From the NCBI GenBank assembly GCA_964640525.1, contig CAZXGS010000006.1, positions 1 to 64,000 of the forward strand: 64,000 bases of DNA, given 5' to 3'. The position numbers were made by a program, and so were the translations under genes. The DNA comes from SZAS-103 sp964640525. GTDB lineage: Bacteria; Pseudomonadota; Gammaproteobacteria; Xanthomonadales; Xanthomonadaceae. Under the pieces are notes generated by a model. The model was given only the letters and a program-made list of their open reading frames with translations, ran no database searches and was not told the DNA's origin. Positions 17,977 through 26,956 of this stretch are shown in pieces (the first letter of the stretch is position 1; each line of letters opens with the position of its first letter).

Positions 17977-18681
17977 TCAAGGCACGCGCGTGTGAATTCC
18001 GCCCGGCACCGCCAGCATGTCGATGCAATCCACCGGACACGGCGCCACGCACAGCTCGCAACCGGTGCACAGATCGGCGATCACGGTGTGCATGCGCATC
18101 GGCGCGCCGATGATCGCGTCCACCGGGCAGGCCTGGATGCACTTGGTGCAGCCGATGCAGTCGTCCTCGACGATCCGCGCCACGGCGGGCGACTTTTGGC
18201 TGCCGTGGGTGGGGTCGAGTGGCTTCGGGCGCCGGCCAAGCGCCGTGGCCAGGGCATGGATGCCGTCCTCGCCACCCGGCGGGCACTGGTTGATGTCGGC
18301 CAGGCCGTCGACCATCGCGGTGGCGTAGGGGCGGCAACCGGCGAAGCCGCACTGCCCGCACTGGGTTTGCGGCAGCAGGCGGTCGAGCGCCTCGATGCGC
18401 GCCTCGCGGTCGAGCGGCGCGGCGCTCGCGCCGGTCTTGCGCAGCAGGCCGGGCAACCAGCCGGCCGCGGCCAGCAGCCAGCCAGCCCAGGCACCTGCGC
18501 CCTCGACGGCCAGCGCAAACGGCAGCCCGGCACCGAACGCTGCCAGCAGGCGCAACGGCAAGCCGCGCCAAGGGTGGTTCGCGTCGATCTCGTCCAGCCG
18601 CTGTTGCAGCGACGGGCCGAGCAGCCAGCCGCAGGCCAGCGCCAGCACGAACACGGTGGCCAGGGAAACGACGAGGGACAT
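17977..18681 (-). CDS. RnfB/RsxB-like iron-sulfur electron-transfer protein
   Basis: A 234-residue membrane-anchored ferredoxin. An N-terminal hydrophobic segment MSLVVSLATVFVLALACGW anchors it. The Fe-S domain LLPQTQCGQCGFAGCRPYA with a later Cys (NQCPPGG) matches RnfB. Two [4Fe-4S] motifs follow (CIGCTKCIQACPVDAI and CTGCELCVAPCPVDCI). Usual RnfB acts within the six-subunit Rnf/Rsx complex; no other rnf genes are in the window, so this is a standalone copy as in other xanthomonads and its partner is unknown. The 233-bp convergent gap with the TraB gene holds nothing I can identify. Confidence 0.88.
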   Translation of the reverse strand: MSLVVSLATVFVLALACGWLLGPSLQQRLDEIDANHPWRGLPLRLLAAFGAGLPFALAVEGAGAWAGWLLAAAGWLPGLLRKTGASAAPLDREARIEALDRLLPQTQCGQCGFAGCRPYATAMVDGLADINQCPPGGEDGIHALATALGRRPKPLDPTHGSQKSPAVARIVEDDCIGCTKCIQACPVDAIIGAPMRMHTVIADLCTGCELCVAPCPVDCIDMLAVPGGIHTRVP

Positions 18682-18823
18682 GTGGGTTGGGGTGCGCCGG
18701 CGGTCAGGAATGGCTTGCGCGGCCTGCACCGGATGTTCGCATGCGCGGGCGGCGACCTCGGCCGCCGCCCGCGATGGTGCGCCTGTGCACCGTGGGAACC
18801 CGGAGACGGGTTCGGGAATCCCT

Positions 18824-19048
18824 TCAGTGTTGCGATTGCCGGTTTTCGAACATGTGCAGCAATCGATCCTTGGCGTGCAGCTTTTCGCGCTTCATCTTCG
18901 CCAGCGTCTGGTCGTCGAGCGGCAGCACGCCCAATTCGGCATCCAGTACCTGCTTGTCCAGTTCGCGATGGCGATGGTAGAGCTGGCGGAACTCGATGTC
19001 GAACTTGAGCAGTGCATCCAGCTCTTCGCGCGATTGGCTTTCGAACAT
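18824..19048 (-). CDS. YdcH-like small protein (DUF465)
   Basis: A 74-residue, highly charged, probably all-helical protein opening MFESQSREELDALLKFDIEF with the conserved LYHRHRELDKQV core and LKREKLHAKDRL-type ending (here MKREKLHAKDRLLHMF). These are the marks of the DUF465/YdcH family, small coiled-coil proteins of unknown role. A GGAGG Shine-Dalgarno precedes the ATG. It follows a candidate terminator and small RNA on the same strand, so it should have its own promoter, which I could not place. Confidence 0.85.
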   Translation of the reverse strand: MFESQSREELDALLKFDIEFRQLYHRHRELDKQVLDAELGVLPLDDQTLAKMKREKLHAKDRLLHMFENRQSQH

Positions 19049-19095
19049 GGCGCTTGACCTCCTCTGCGTCGGATTTTCAAGGGGCGGAAAATGCA

Positions 19096-19125
19096 AACGC
19101 CCCGCACGGCGACCGGCGGGGCGTT
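19096..19125 (-). terminator. Terminator of the candidate small RNA
   Basis: A perfect 10-bp stem (AACGCCCCGC / GCGGGGCGTT) with a 10-nt loop, followed on the minus strand by TTGCATTTT. Confidence 0.65.
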
Positions 19126-19277
19126 GGTTCAACGGGATTCGGGACATGCTGCATGGTGCGCCGCTGCCCGGGAACCCGCGTAGGGAATCTTGCGACTCCA
19201 GATGACGCGGTGCTCCGGAAAATCGACTGCGCTCATGGGCCAGTTCCGATCCTCCATGCATCGGGGGGATGCATGGG
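19096..19277 (-). ncRNA. Candidate small RNA (about 180 nt) or small-ORF transcript
   Basis: Most of the 356-bp gap between the ydcH-like gene and the OmpA-family gene is accounted for by a promoter (19312-19284), a 5' hairpin and a terminator on the minus strand. The hairpin CCATGCATC/GATGCATGG (19276-19254) would start at the first transcribed bases. A 42-codon frame, MEDRNWPMSAV... (19257-19129), opens at the hairpin's foot and stops just before the terminator. It has only weak ribosome-binding potential, so it may or may not be translated. I do not recognise the RNA or the peptide; the arms do not form a 6S RNA fold. Confidence 0.45.
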
Positions 19278-19283
19278 ACATAG

Positions 19284-19312
19284 ACCCTACTCCTGCCAAT
19301 CTGCGACCGCAA
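19284..19312 (-). promoter_or_regulatory. Promoter of the candidate small RNA
   Basis: On the minus strand TTGCGG (19312-19307), a 17-bp spacer and TAGGGT (19289-19284) resemble a sigma70 promoter. No protein gene of ordinary size follows before the terminator at 19125. Confidence 0.45.
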
Positions 19313-19404
19313 GTGAACAGGCAAGTCATTGAAACGACAGCGGGTCGAGTCTCAAACGCACCGATACCGCCGCCGGGTCCGGCCCTCGCCCACCCCGGCA
19401 CCGG

Positions 19405-20394
19405 TCACTTGTCGCCGCGCAGCGCGATCACCTCGACGCGGTTGTTGCGTGCCCGTCCGGCGGGGTTGGCATTGCTTGCCAACGGCTGTTCGGCGCCCAG
19501 GCCCACCGCCTGCAAGCGGGTCACGGGAATGCCCGCCGCGCGCAGGTAGTTGGCGACGGTCTGCGCACGTTGGCGCGACAGCGCCAGGCTGCGCTGTGGG
19601 CCGCCGGCGTTGTCGGTGTGGCCTTCGATGCGGATCGTCACCGCCGGGTGCTTGCGCACGAAGGCGATCACCGCCTCGATCTGCCGTTTCGCCGCCGCGC
19701 CCTTGTGCAGGCTGGCGCTGCCGGGAGCAAAGGCTGCACCGGTCACGGTCATCGAGGGTCCGCGTGGGCCGGCGTCCGCGCCGCTCGTGGGTGCGGTCCT
19801 GGTCCCGCCCATCAGCGCCGCTTCCTGTTGCGCCAGCGCGGCGGCTTTGGCGCGCGCCTCGGCAAGTGCCTGGGCCTGCACGGACTCATCGCTGGCCAGG
19901 CTGGCTTCCTGCTGCTGTTGCTGGGCCTGCTGGTCGGCCGCGCTGCGCTGGGCCTCTTCCTCGCGCGCCTTGTTCTGCATGCGCAGGCGCTCGGCTTCCA
20001 TCCGCGCGCGGTCGGCATCGCGGCGGCTGGCCTCAAGCAGGATGCGATCATGCTCGCGGTCGAGCTGGTCGAGCTGGTTCTGCGCCAGATCGGCCTGGGC
20101 GGCGAAGCGCGCCGCGGCGATGCGGTGCTCGGCGATGTACAGCGCCGACTTGCGCTCGTCCGAATGCGGCGAGGTCTGTGCCAGCACCGCCAGCGCCTGG
20201 TGCGCCTTCAGGCGATCCACCCCGCCCAGCGATCCCAGCGCCGGATCGGCATCCAGGTGTGCCAGTTGCGCGCCCAGCCGCTGCAGGTCGGGATCCTTCG
20301 GCGGTGCGGCCTGCACGCCGAGTGCAAGCACGGCGGCAAGCGCCGCGCATGCGAGCCGGCGCATCCTCGCGTGTGGGTGCGTGGCGGTGCTCAT
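19405..20394 (-). CDS. OmpA-family protein with DUF4398-like N-terminus
   Basis: A 329-residue envelope protein. After a signal peptide ending near QAA-PPK come a helical DUF4398-like region (about 40-110), a long Gln/Glu/Arg coiled coil (about 110-200) and a C-terminal OmpA-like peptidoglycan-binding domain (225-325). The last carries IRIEGHTDNAGGPQRSLALS with the diaminopimelate-binding Asp/Arg pattern and NNRVEVI at the end. It probably tethers the outer membrane or an assembly to peptidoglycan. It overlaps the upstream DUF4398 lipoprotein by 4 bp (ATGA), so the two are made together. Confidence 0.88.
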   Translation of the reverse strand: MSTATHPHARMRRLACAALAAVLALGVQAAPPKDPDLQRLGAQLAHLDADPALGSLGGVDRLKAHQALAVLAQTSPHSDERKSALYIAEHRIAAARFAAQADLAQNQLDQLDREHDRILLEASRRDADRARMEAERLRMQNKAREEEAQRSAADQQAQQQQQEASLASDESVQAQALAEARAKAAALAQQEAALMGGTRTAPTSGADAGPRGPSMTVTGAAFAPGSASLHKGAAAKRQIEAVIAFVRKHPAVTIRIEGHTDNAGGPQRSLALSRQRAQTVANYLRAAGIPVTRLQAVGLGAEQPLASNANPAGRARNNRVEVIALRGDK

Positions 20395-20771
20395 GGCAAC
20401 GGCTCCTGATCGAGCAGGCGATGGCGCAGGTCGGCGTTTTCCTGCGTCTTCATCGCCACCTGGGCCTGGTTTGCCAGCGCCCGGCCCTTGGCGCGGGCCA
20501 GGTCGGCGTCGGCGTGGGAGGCCGCGATCAGCCAGCGCGCGCGATCGTAGTCCTGGCGCGCCATCGCTGTCTGTGCGTCGTCCAGTTCGCGGCGGGCGCT
20601 GCCCAGCTCATCGCCGGCGTAACGCTGCGCGTCCGCTCCGGCGCCACGGATTGCGTTGTGTGCCTGTGCCAGCTCCTGTGTCGGCGGCGGCAGGCTCGCG
20701 CACCCGGCCAGTGCCGCGAGCAGTGCGCCGGCAACAAGGGTACGATGGATTTTTCGTCGCGATGGTGTCAT
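20391..20771 (-). CDS. DUF4398 lipoprotein
   Basis: A 126-residue lipoprotein with signal and lipobox LLAALAGC (Cys near 24), followed by a single helical DUF4398 domain (ELAQAHNAIRGAGADAQRYA). Family members pair with OmpA-like proteins at the outer membrane; the biochemical role is not known to me. The stop overlaps the start of the OmpA-family gene. Divergent from pilU with about 100 bp between. Confidence 0.85.
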   Translation of the reverse strand: MTPSRRKIHRTLVAGALLAALAGCASLPPPTQELAQAHNAIRGAGADAQRYAGDELGSARRELDDAQTAMARQDYDRARWLIAASHADADLARAKGRALANQAQVAMKTQENADLRHRLLDQEPLP

Positions 20772-20870
20772 AAGCACTCCACGGTGACGGTCGCCAGCAC
20801 CGCCATTGTCCAAAGCTGGCGCCGTGCATGCAATGACCGCCGCCGTCCAACCCCGGGGAGCCGTTAGAAG

Positions 20871-22007
20871 ATGGACATCGAATACTTCCTCAAGCTGATG
20901 GCCGAGAAGAATGCCTCGGACCTGTTCCTGACCACCGGCGCGCCGGTGAACATGAAGGTCGAAGGCAAGCTGTACGCGCTTGGCAACACCGGTTTGCCGC
21001 CGGGGCTGGTGAAAAAGATCGCCTACTCGCTGATGGACGAGACGCAGGTGGCGGTGTTCGAGCGCGACCTGGAAATGAACATGGCGATCTCGGTCAGCGA
21101 GGCCGGGCGCTTCCGCGTCAACGTGTTCAAGCAGCGCGGCGAGCTGGGCATGGTGATCCGCGCGATCAAGAGCGAGATCCCCAGCGTCGAGCAGCTCAAG
21201 CTGCCGTCGATCCTCAAGGACATCGTGCTCGAACCGCGCGGCCTGGTGCTGCTGGTCGGCTCCACCGGCTCGGGCAAGTCGACCACCCTGGCGGCGATGA
21301 TCGACCATCGCAACTCCAACACCACCGGTCACATCCTCACCATCGAGGATCCGATCGAGTTCCTGCACCGGCACAAGAAATCCATCGTCAACCAGCGCGA
21401 GGTCGGGCTGGACACCCACGCCTTCCACAACGCGCTGAAGAACGCCATGCGCGAGGCGCCCGACCTGATCCTGATCGGCGAGATCCTCGATGCCACCACC
21501 ATGGAGGCGGCGATCGCCTTCGCCGAGACCGGCCACCTGTGCCTGGCGACGCTGCACTCCAACAACGCCGACCAGACCCTGGAGCGCATCCTCAACTTCT
21601 TCCCGGAGTCGGCGCACAAGAACATCCTGATGAATCTGGCGCTGAACCTGAAGGCGGTGATCAGCCAACGCCTGGTGATCGGCGTGGACGGTCGGCGCAT
21701 CCCGGCCAGCGAGATCCTGATCAACACCCCGCTGATCCGCGACCTGATCCGCCGCGGCGAGGTCCACGCCATCAAGCAGGCGATGGAGGAGTCGCTGCAG
21801 GAGGGCATGCACAGCTTCGACCAGTCGCTGTACCGGCTGTACAAGGACGGCCGCGCGGAACTGGAAGAAGTCCTGCGCAAGGCCGACTCGCGCGACGGTC
21901 TGGCGTTGAAGATCCGCCTTTCCGAGGGCGCGCAGGGCGAGCACGATCCCTACGCCGACGTGTTCGCGCCGACCACGCCGAGCGTCACCCAGGGCGAGGG
22001 TTACTGA
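20871..22007 (+). CDS. pilU: Type IV pilus retraction ATPase PilU
   Basis: A 378-residue hexameric AAA-like ATPase of the PilT/PilU branch. It has Walker A GSTGSGKST near 135 and Walker B region DLILIGEILDATTMEAA. The His box is GHLCLATLHSNNADQTLERI. The long C-terminus and GEILDATTMEAAIAFAETGH wording match PilU rather than PilT (GEIRD, AIRNLIRE). It assists PilT in pilus retraction and twitching motility. pilT itself is not in the window. Confidence 0.9.
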   Translation: MDIEYFLKLMAEKNASDLFLTTGAPVNMKVEGKLYALGNTGLPPGLVKKIAYSLMDETQVAVFERDLEMNMAISVSEAGRFRVNVFKQRGELGMVIRAIKSEIPSVEQLKLPSILKDIVLEPRGLVLLVGSTGSGKSTTLAAMIDHRNSNTTGHILTIEDPIEFLHRHKKSIVNQREVGLDTHAFHNALKNAMREAPDLILIGEILDATTMEAAIAFAETGHLCLATLHSNNADQTLERILNFFPESAHKNILMNLALNLKAVISQRLVIGVDGRRIPASEILINTPLIRDLIRRGEVHAIKQAMEESLQEGMHSFDQSLYRLYKDGRAELEEVLRKADSRDGLALKIRLSEGAQGEHDPYADVFAPTTPSVTQGEGY

Positions 22008-22016
22008 TCGCGCGGA

Positions 22017-22697
22017 TCAGCGCGCGCCGCCTGGCGCGTCCGGCTGCCGCTCGGGACGCGCGTTGGCGAACGCCGGCAACAGCATGCAGGCATCGTAGAT
22101 GCGGCGGATGGTGGGGTAGGGGGTCAGGTCCACGCTGAAGCGGCGGGCATTGAACACCTGCGGGATCAGGCAGCAGTCGGCCATCCCCGGTTGTTCGCCA
22201 TCGCAGAAGGTGCCGGTGGACAGGTGCTCGGAGAGCAGGTTCTCGACCGCGCCGAAACCCTCGCGGATCCAGTGCCGTACCCACTCCTCGCGCTCCGGCG
22301 GCGGCACGTTCCATTCGTTTTCGAAATACCGCAGCACGCGCAGGTTGTTGAGCGGGTGGATGTCGCAGGCGACCGCCTGCGCGATGGCACGCGCGCGCGC
22401 GCGGTCGCGCGCGGTGGCCGGCAGCAGCGGATTGTCCGGCCAGGTCTCGTCGATGTACTCGATGATCGCCAGTGACTGGCGGATGATGCGGTGGCCGTGC
22501 AGCAACGCCGGCACCAGCGCCTGCGGCTGGATCGCGCGGTATTCCAGGGTGTGCTGCTGGCCACCGCCTTCGAGCAGGTGGACCGGCACGATCTCGTAGT
22601 CCAGCCCCTTGAGGTTGAGCGCGATGCGCACCCGGTAGGACGCGCTGGAGCGCCAGTAACTGTAGAGCTGCAACCGATCGGTGTGATGCTGGATCAT
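22017..22697 (-). CDS. maiA: Maleylacetoacetate isomerase (zeta-class GST)
   Basis: A 226-residue glutathione-dependent isomerase converting maleylacetoacetate to fumarylacetoacetate in tyrosine/homogentisate breakdown. The glutathione-site motif SSASYRVRIALNLKGLDYE (Ser-Ser-x-Cys/Ser region of zeta GSTs) sits at 17-35, and QPQALVPAL and QSLAIIEYIDE follow. The zeta-class C-terminal helix domain completes it. The next enzyme of the pathway, FahA, lies upstream on the same strand, separated by 148 bp. Confidence 0.92.
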   Translation of the reverse strand: MIQHHTDRLQLYSYWRSSASYRVRIALNLKGLDYEIVPVHLLEGGGQQHTLEYRAIQPQALVPALLHGHRIIRQSLAIIEYIDETWPDNPLLPATARDRARARAIAQAVACDIHPLNNLRVLRYFENEWNVPPPEREEWVRHWIREGFGAVENLLSEHLSTGTFCDGEQPGMADCCLIPQVFNARRFSVDLTPYPTIRRIYDACMLLPAFANARPERQPDAPGGAR

Positions 22698-22845
22698 CGC
22701 TCGCCGTCCGCCCGGTGCTCCGATCCGCCAAGGCTAGCCGCTGCGCGCGGGCAAGGGAAGGGTTGCAGGCCCGCCCCGGGGTTGCCGATCGCCGGGCAGC
22801 CATCGCGGGCGATCGACGATGGCCGTGCGGCACGCGGTGAACGGC

Positions 22846-23829
22846 TCAACCCGCCTTGGCCATGACCTGCTCGATCGCCCCGAACACGCTATGGCCGTCG
22901 TGGTCGAGCATCTCGATGCGGATGCGGTCGCCGAAGGCCATGAACGGGGTCTTGGGCGCGCCGGATTCAAGGGTCTCCACGGTGCGTCGCTCGGCGAAGC
23001 ACGAGGCACCCAGCGAGGTGTCCTGGTTGGCCACCGTGCCCGAGCCGACCAGCGTACCGGCCGACAGCGGCCTTGTCTTCGCGGCATGCGCGATGAGCTG
23101 GGCGAAGTCGAACTGCATGTCGATGCCCGCCTCGGGGGCGCCGAACCACGCCCCGTTGACGTGGGTCAGCATGGCCAGATGGACCTTGTTGTCCTTCCAT
23201 GCCTCGCCCAGTTCGTCGGGGGTGACCAACACCGGCGACAGCGTCGAGCGCGGCTTGGACTGCAGGAATCCGAAACCCTTGGCCAGCTCCGGCGGGATCA
23301 GGTTGCGCAGGCTGACGTCGTTGACCAGGCCGATCAACTGGATGTGCCCGGCAGCCTGCGCAGGCGTCAGCGCCATCGGCACGTCGTCGGTCACCACCAC
23401 CACCTCGGCCTCCAGGTCGATGCCGTAGGCTTCGTCCGGCACCACGACCGGATCGCGGGGGCCATGAAAACCGGCACTGACCGCCTGGTACATCAACGGG
23501 TCGGTGTAGAACGTCTCCGGTACCTGCGCGCCGCGCGCGCGGCGGACGCGCTCGACGTGGGGAAGGTAGGCGCTGCCGTCGACGAATTCGTAGGCGCGCG
23601 GCAGGGGTGCGGCCAGCGCGGCCATGTCCACGTCGAAGGCGCCCGCGGCCTGGCCGGCAGCCAGCTTTTCGGAAAGTGCGTTCAGGCGCGGGGCGAGGTT
23701 GGACCAGTCCTCCAGCGCGTGTTGCAGGGTATCGGCGATGCCGGTGGCACGCACCGCGCGACGCAGGTCGCGCGAAACCACGATCAGGGTGCCGTCGCGG
23801 CCACCTTCCTTGAGGGATCCGAGTTTCAT
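22846..23829 (-). CDS. Fumarylacetoacetate hydrolase family protein
   Basis: A 327-residue FAH-fold enzyme, likely fumarylacetoacetase, splitting fumarylacetoacetate to fumarate and acetoacetate. Visible are the metal/catalytic region DEAYGIDLEAEVVVVTDDV (Glu-x-Glu ligands) and the KGFGFLQSKPRSTLSPVLVT segment, and SAGTLVGSGTV near 270. The N-terminal MKLGSLKEGGRDGTLIVVSR is typical of the bacterial two-domain form. Pairing with maiA supports the assignment. The start is the ATG at 23829. Confidence 0.88.
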   Translation of the reverse strand: MKLGSLKEGGRDGTLIVVSRDLRRAVRATGIADTLQHALEDWSNLAPRLNALSEKLAAGQAAGAFDVDMAALAAPLPRAYEFVDGSAYLPHVERVRRARGAQVPETFYTDPLMYQAVSAGFHGPRDPVVVPDEAYGIDLEAEVVVVTDDVPMALTPAQAAGHIQLIGLVNDVSLRNLIPPELAKGFGFLQSKPRSTLSPVLVTPDELGEAWKDNKVHLAMLTHVNGAWFGAPEAGIDMQFDFAQLIAHAAKTRPLSAGTLVGSGTVANQDTSLGASCFAERRTVETLESGAPKTPFMAFGDRIRIEMLDHDGHSVFGAIEQVMAKAG

Positions 23830-23907
23830 GCCGGGGAGTCGTCCAGATGGGCCAGTCGCCCATTGTACGTCGTCAGCTCGCGCCGCCGGCCCGGATCGGA
23901 CTGCGCA

Positions 23908-24456
23908 TCAGAAGTTGGGCTTGTCGCTGGCGCCCTCGAAACGCGCCACGCATTCGAGGATTTCCTGCCGCGCGGCGGCGGCATCGCCCCACCCGGCGAT
24001 CTTGACCCATTTGCCGGGCTCCAGGTCCTTGTAGTGGGTGAAGAAATGGGCGATGCGTTCGCGCCAGTGCGGCGGCACGTCGGAGATGTCGTGGATGTGC
24101 GCATAGCCGGAGAACACCTTGTCGATCGGCACCGCGACCAGTTTGGTGTCCGTGCCGGCCTCGTCGGTCATGTTGAGCATGCCCACCGGCCGACAGCGGA
24201 TCACCGCGCCGGGGATCAGCGGCAGCGGCATCATCACCAGCACGTCCACCGGATCGCCGTCGCCGCACAGGGTGTGCGGGATGTAGCCGTAGTTGCACGG
24301 ATAGCGCATCGGCGTGGACAGCACCCGATCGACGAAGATCGCGCCGCTGGCCTTGTCCACCTCGTACTTGACCGGCTCGGCATCCTTCGGGATTTCGATG
24401 ACGACGTTGATGTCGTCCGGGACGTTGCAGCCGGTGGGGACGAGGTCGAGGCCCAT
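23908..24456 (-). CDS. ppa: Inorganic pyrophosphatase
   Basis: A 182-residue family I soluble pyrophosphatase that hydrolyses PPi and pulls biosynthetic reactions forward. Substrate and Mg-binding residues lie in KYEVDKASGAIFVDRVL, YPCNYGYIPHTLCGDGDPVD (with the conserved acidic cluster) and DEAGTDTKLVAVP. It is transcribed leftward as a likely single gene upstream of fahA. Length is typical. Confidence 0.95.
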   Translation of the reverse strand: MGLDLVPTGCNVPDDINVVIEIPKDAEPVKYEVDKASGAIFVDRVLSTPMRYPCNYGYIPHTLCGDGDPVDVLVMMPLPLIPGAVIRCRPVGMLNMTDEAGTDTKLVAVPIDKVFSGYAHIHDISDVPPHWRERIAHFFTHYKDLEPGKWVKIAGWGDAAAARQEILECVARFEGASDKPNF

Positions 24457-24503
24457 GCGGGTTCTCCTGGCGATGGCGGGCGCCGTGGCGGGGGCGAAAG
24501 GAT

Positions 24504-24528
24504 ACAGAGGACAGAGGACAGAGGACAG
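24504..24528. repeat. Short tandem repeat, 7-bp unit ACAGAGG
   Basis: Three exact ACAGAGG units plus a partial fourth lie between ppa and the glycosyltransferase gene, in otherwise GC-rich sequence. It may be a slippage-prone microsatellite; no function is evident. Confidence 0.7.
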
Positions 24529-24560
24529 AAAAGCTTGTTCCGAAGTCCGGTTCCGGCTTT

Positions 24561-26264
24561 TTACAGGGATGGTGGATCGGCAGGATCGTCTTTAGCCGCC
24601 GCCGGCTTGCAGCCGGGCACCACCGCGTCGGCGCGGTACACCCACCAGGTGCGCCGGTTGGCCGCGCCCACGCGGATCGCGCGGCGGCGATCCACGCACG
24701 CGCCGATGGCATCGTCGATCGCGAACACCCAGCGCCTGGCCGGGGCCTGCGCCTGCCAGGCGCTGGCGCGGGCGAACTGTTGCGCGGTGCTGGCCTTGAA
24801 TCCGAAGTCGCGCGCCGGGCGGTCGGCCATCAGCAGGTTCTGTTCGCGCCAGCCGACCAGGCCCAGTTCGGCATCCGGGCCGATCAGGCGACCGGCCTGG
24901 CGCATGATCCCGCGTGCCGAGCTGGAGTCGTTGAGCAGCGGGTAGGCCCACAGGCTCCAGGCACTCCACAGCACCACCAGCCCGGTCAGCAGCGCCTGCA
25001 CGCCGCGGCGTGGACGCCATGCCAGCGCGACCAGCAGCACGGCTGCGCCGGTGCATGCAAGCATCAGCCAGACGCCGTGGCCGCCATCGGCCAGACCGCG
25101 GTCGGAGGCCAGCCGCGTCGCGGCGGCATGGCCCTGCAGCGCCCACAGGCCGTAGCCGAGCGCGGCCACGCCAAGCACGATGGTGCCGGCAAATGCGGCG
25201 ATGCGCAGCCAGCGCGCACGCACGATCTGCTTCAGGTACGGCCCCATGGCCAGCGCCACCATCGGCAGCATCGGCATCACGTACATGTCGCGCTTGCCGG
25301 CCGGAAAGCTGAAGAACGCCAGCACCAACACCGACCAGCCCAGCAGCAGACCGATCCGCGCGTCCTTCTCCGCCAGCGCCTGCCGCCAGCGTGCGATCGC
25401 CCCCGGCCACGCCAGTGACAGCGGGAACCAGCCCAGCAGCAGGACCGGTCCGAAATACCAGAACGGCTTGGGGTGCGACCAGTGCTCGGCGTAGCGCTGC
25501 GCGGTCTGATGCAGCAGGATGTCGTGGGAGTAGGCCGTGTATTCGGCGCTGCCATGTGCCTTGACCGCCAGCAGCATCGGCACCAGCCACAGCCCTATCG
25601 CCAGCAGGAACGCGCCCAGCCCGCCGAGCCAGCGCCAAGCGGCGCCAGCCGTGCGCGTCACCTCCCAGCCGCGGGCTCGCAGCAGCGCGTACGGCAGCAG
25701 CATCAGCAGGGCCAAGAAACCCACGCCCTTGGTGATCACGCCCAGGCCGGCGACGAAACAACCCAGCCAATACACGCGCCAGTTCGGCCCTTGCAGGCAG
25801 TGGCGCAGCAACGCCCAGTTGGCCAGGGTGATCTCGGCCATCAGCAGCGGGTCAATCTGCGCGCGCTTGACCTGATAGACGAACTGCAACACCGACAGCA
25901 GGGCCGCGGCCGCCAACAAGCCGACCCGCGGGTTCCACAGCCGCCGGCCCAGGTCCCAGGTCAGCGTCAGCGTGAGCAGGCCGGCCAGCAGCGAGGGCAG
26001 CAGGAAGGCCACGCGCCAGGACCCGAACAACTCGAAGCCGGCAGCCTCCATCCACATCAGCATCGGCGGCTTGTCGGCGTACAGCTCGCTGCCACGGTGC
26101 GGAAACAGCCAGTCGCCCGATTCCACCATCTGTTTGGCGGCCAGGGTGAAGCGTGGCTCGTCCGCGGGCCACGGGTCGCGCAGGCCGATCCCGAGCGCGA
26201 GCAACAGCAGCGCAAACAGCATGAACGCGGCAAATTGCCGGCGGTCGCGGGGGTCGAGCGTCAT
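24561..26264 (-). CDS. ArnT/PMT-family membrane glycosyltransferase
   Basis: A 567-residue integral membrane GT-C glycosyltransferase with about 11-12 hydrophobic segments. The first periplasmic loop carries RDPWPADEPRFTLAAKQMVE with the conserved acidic pair, then YADKPPMLMW, the PMT/ArnT hallmark. Such enzymes move a sugar (for ArnT, 4-amino-arabinose) from undecaprenyl phosphate to a lipid A or other acceptor at the periplasmic face. No arn genes adjoin, so the sugar is unknown. The C-terminus has a soluble domain typical of ArnT relatives. Confidence 0.85.
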   Translation of the reverse strand: MTLDPRDRRQFAAFMLFALLLLALGIGLRDPWPADEPRFTLAAKQMVESGDWLFPHRGSELYADKPPMLMWMEAAGFELFGSWRVAFLLPSLLAGLLTLTLTWDLGRRLWNPRVGLLAAAALLSVLQFVYQVKRAQIDPLLMAEITLANWALLRHCLQGPNWRVYWLGCFVAGLGVITKGVGFLALLMLLPYALLRARGWEVTRTAGAAWRWLGGLGAFLLAIGLWLVPMLLAVKAHGSAEYTAYSHDILLHQTAQRYAEHWSHPKPFWYFGPVLLLGWFPLSLAWPGAIARWRQALAEKDARIGLLLGWSVLVLAFFSFPAGKRDMYVMPMLPMVALAMGPYLKQIVRARWLRIAAFAGTIVLGVAALGYGLWALQGHAAATRLASDRGLADGGHGVWLMLACTGAAVLLVALAWRPRRGVQALLTGLVVLWSAWSLWAYPLLNDSSSARGIMRQAGRLIGPDAELGLVGWREQNLLMADRPARDFGFKASTAQQFARASAWQAQAPARRWVFAIDDAIGACVDRRRAIRVGAANRRTWWVYRADAVVPGCKPAAAKDDPADPPSL

Positions 26265-26429
26265 CCGGTCACACCAGAGAAATCGCGGGGCATGGCAGCC
26301 ATCGCCGGGCAGGTGGACGAATGGTAGCGGCTTGCGGTGACCGCGCGCTCAGCCGGGGTAGCGTTCCGTGCTTGACACGCGCCCCGCGCTGCCCGAACGT
26401 CCGCATCATCCCCTGCGAGAACCCGTTCG

Positions 26430-26936
26430 ATGCGCGTCGCACACCGAAACCTGGCGATGCTGGCCACCGCGCTCGTGCTGGCGGTGCCGGCATGGGCGCA
26501 GGACGATCAGGACGCCTACCCGGTCACCCCGATGGCGACCTCGTGGGTGAGCCTGGACGGCCACCGTTACACGGTCGAGATCGCGCAGACCGAAGCCCAG
26601 CGCGCCCGCGGCCTGATGTTCCGCGACAAGCTGGCACCGAATCGCGGGATGTTGTTCCTGCATGACCGGGAGCGCCCGCTCGCCTACTGGATGAAGAACA
26701 CGAGGATTCCGCTGGATATTTTCTACTTCGACGCCGGCCGCAAGTTGGTTTCGGTGGCGAAGAACACCCCGGCCTGTGACCTTGGCGATGCCTGTCCGCC
26801 GTTCCGCAGCCAGGGCCCTGCACTGTACGTGCTCGAACTCAATGCCGGGATTGCCGACAAGATCCACGCCAAGGCGGGCGACCGCCTCGGGTTCGGCCCC
26901 GGCATTCCGCCGACCCCGGCGGCTGCCCAGCCCTGA
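26430..26936 (+). CDS. DUF192 family secreted protein
   Basis: A 168-residue protein with a signal peptide (cleavage after VPAWA near residue 25) and a DUF192 domain: VEIAQTEAQRARGLMFRDKL, GMLFLHDRERPLAYWMKNTR and PLDIFYFDAGRKLVSVAKN. A Cys pair (ACDLGDACP) sits in the central loop. Family function is not established. It precedes the SirB1-like gene by 20 bp, suggesting one transcript. Confidence 0.85.
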   Translation: MRVAHRNLAMLATALVLAVPAWAQDDQDAYPVTPMATSWVSLDGHRYTVEIAQTEAQRARGLMFRDKLAPNRGMLFLHDRERPLAYWMKNTRIPLDIFYFDAGRKLVSVAKNTPACDLGDACPPFRSQGPALYVLELNAGIADKIHAKAGDRLGFGPGIPPTPAAAQP

Positions 26937-26956
26937 CACCTTTCCCGGAGGTTGCC

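Noticed and set aside
19096..19277. 6S RNA
   Set aside because: The size is right, but the 5' and 3' ends do not pair into the long 6S rod with a central bubble and the 3' end is a simple terminator hairpin.
24561..26264. arnT itself, with a polymyxin-resistance role
   Set aside because: The family matches, but no other arn genes are nearby and the PMT family includes many sugars, so the symbol was not used.
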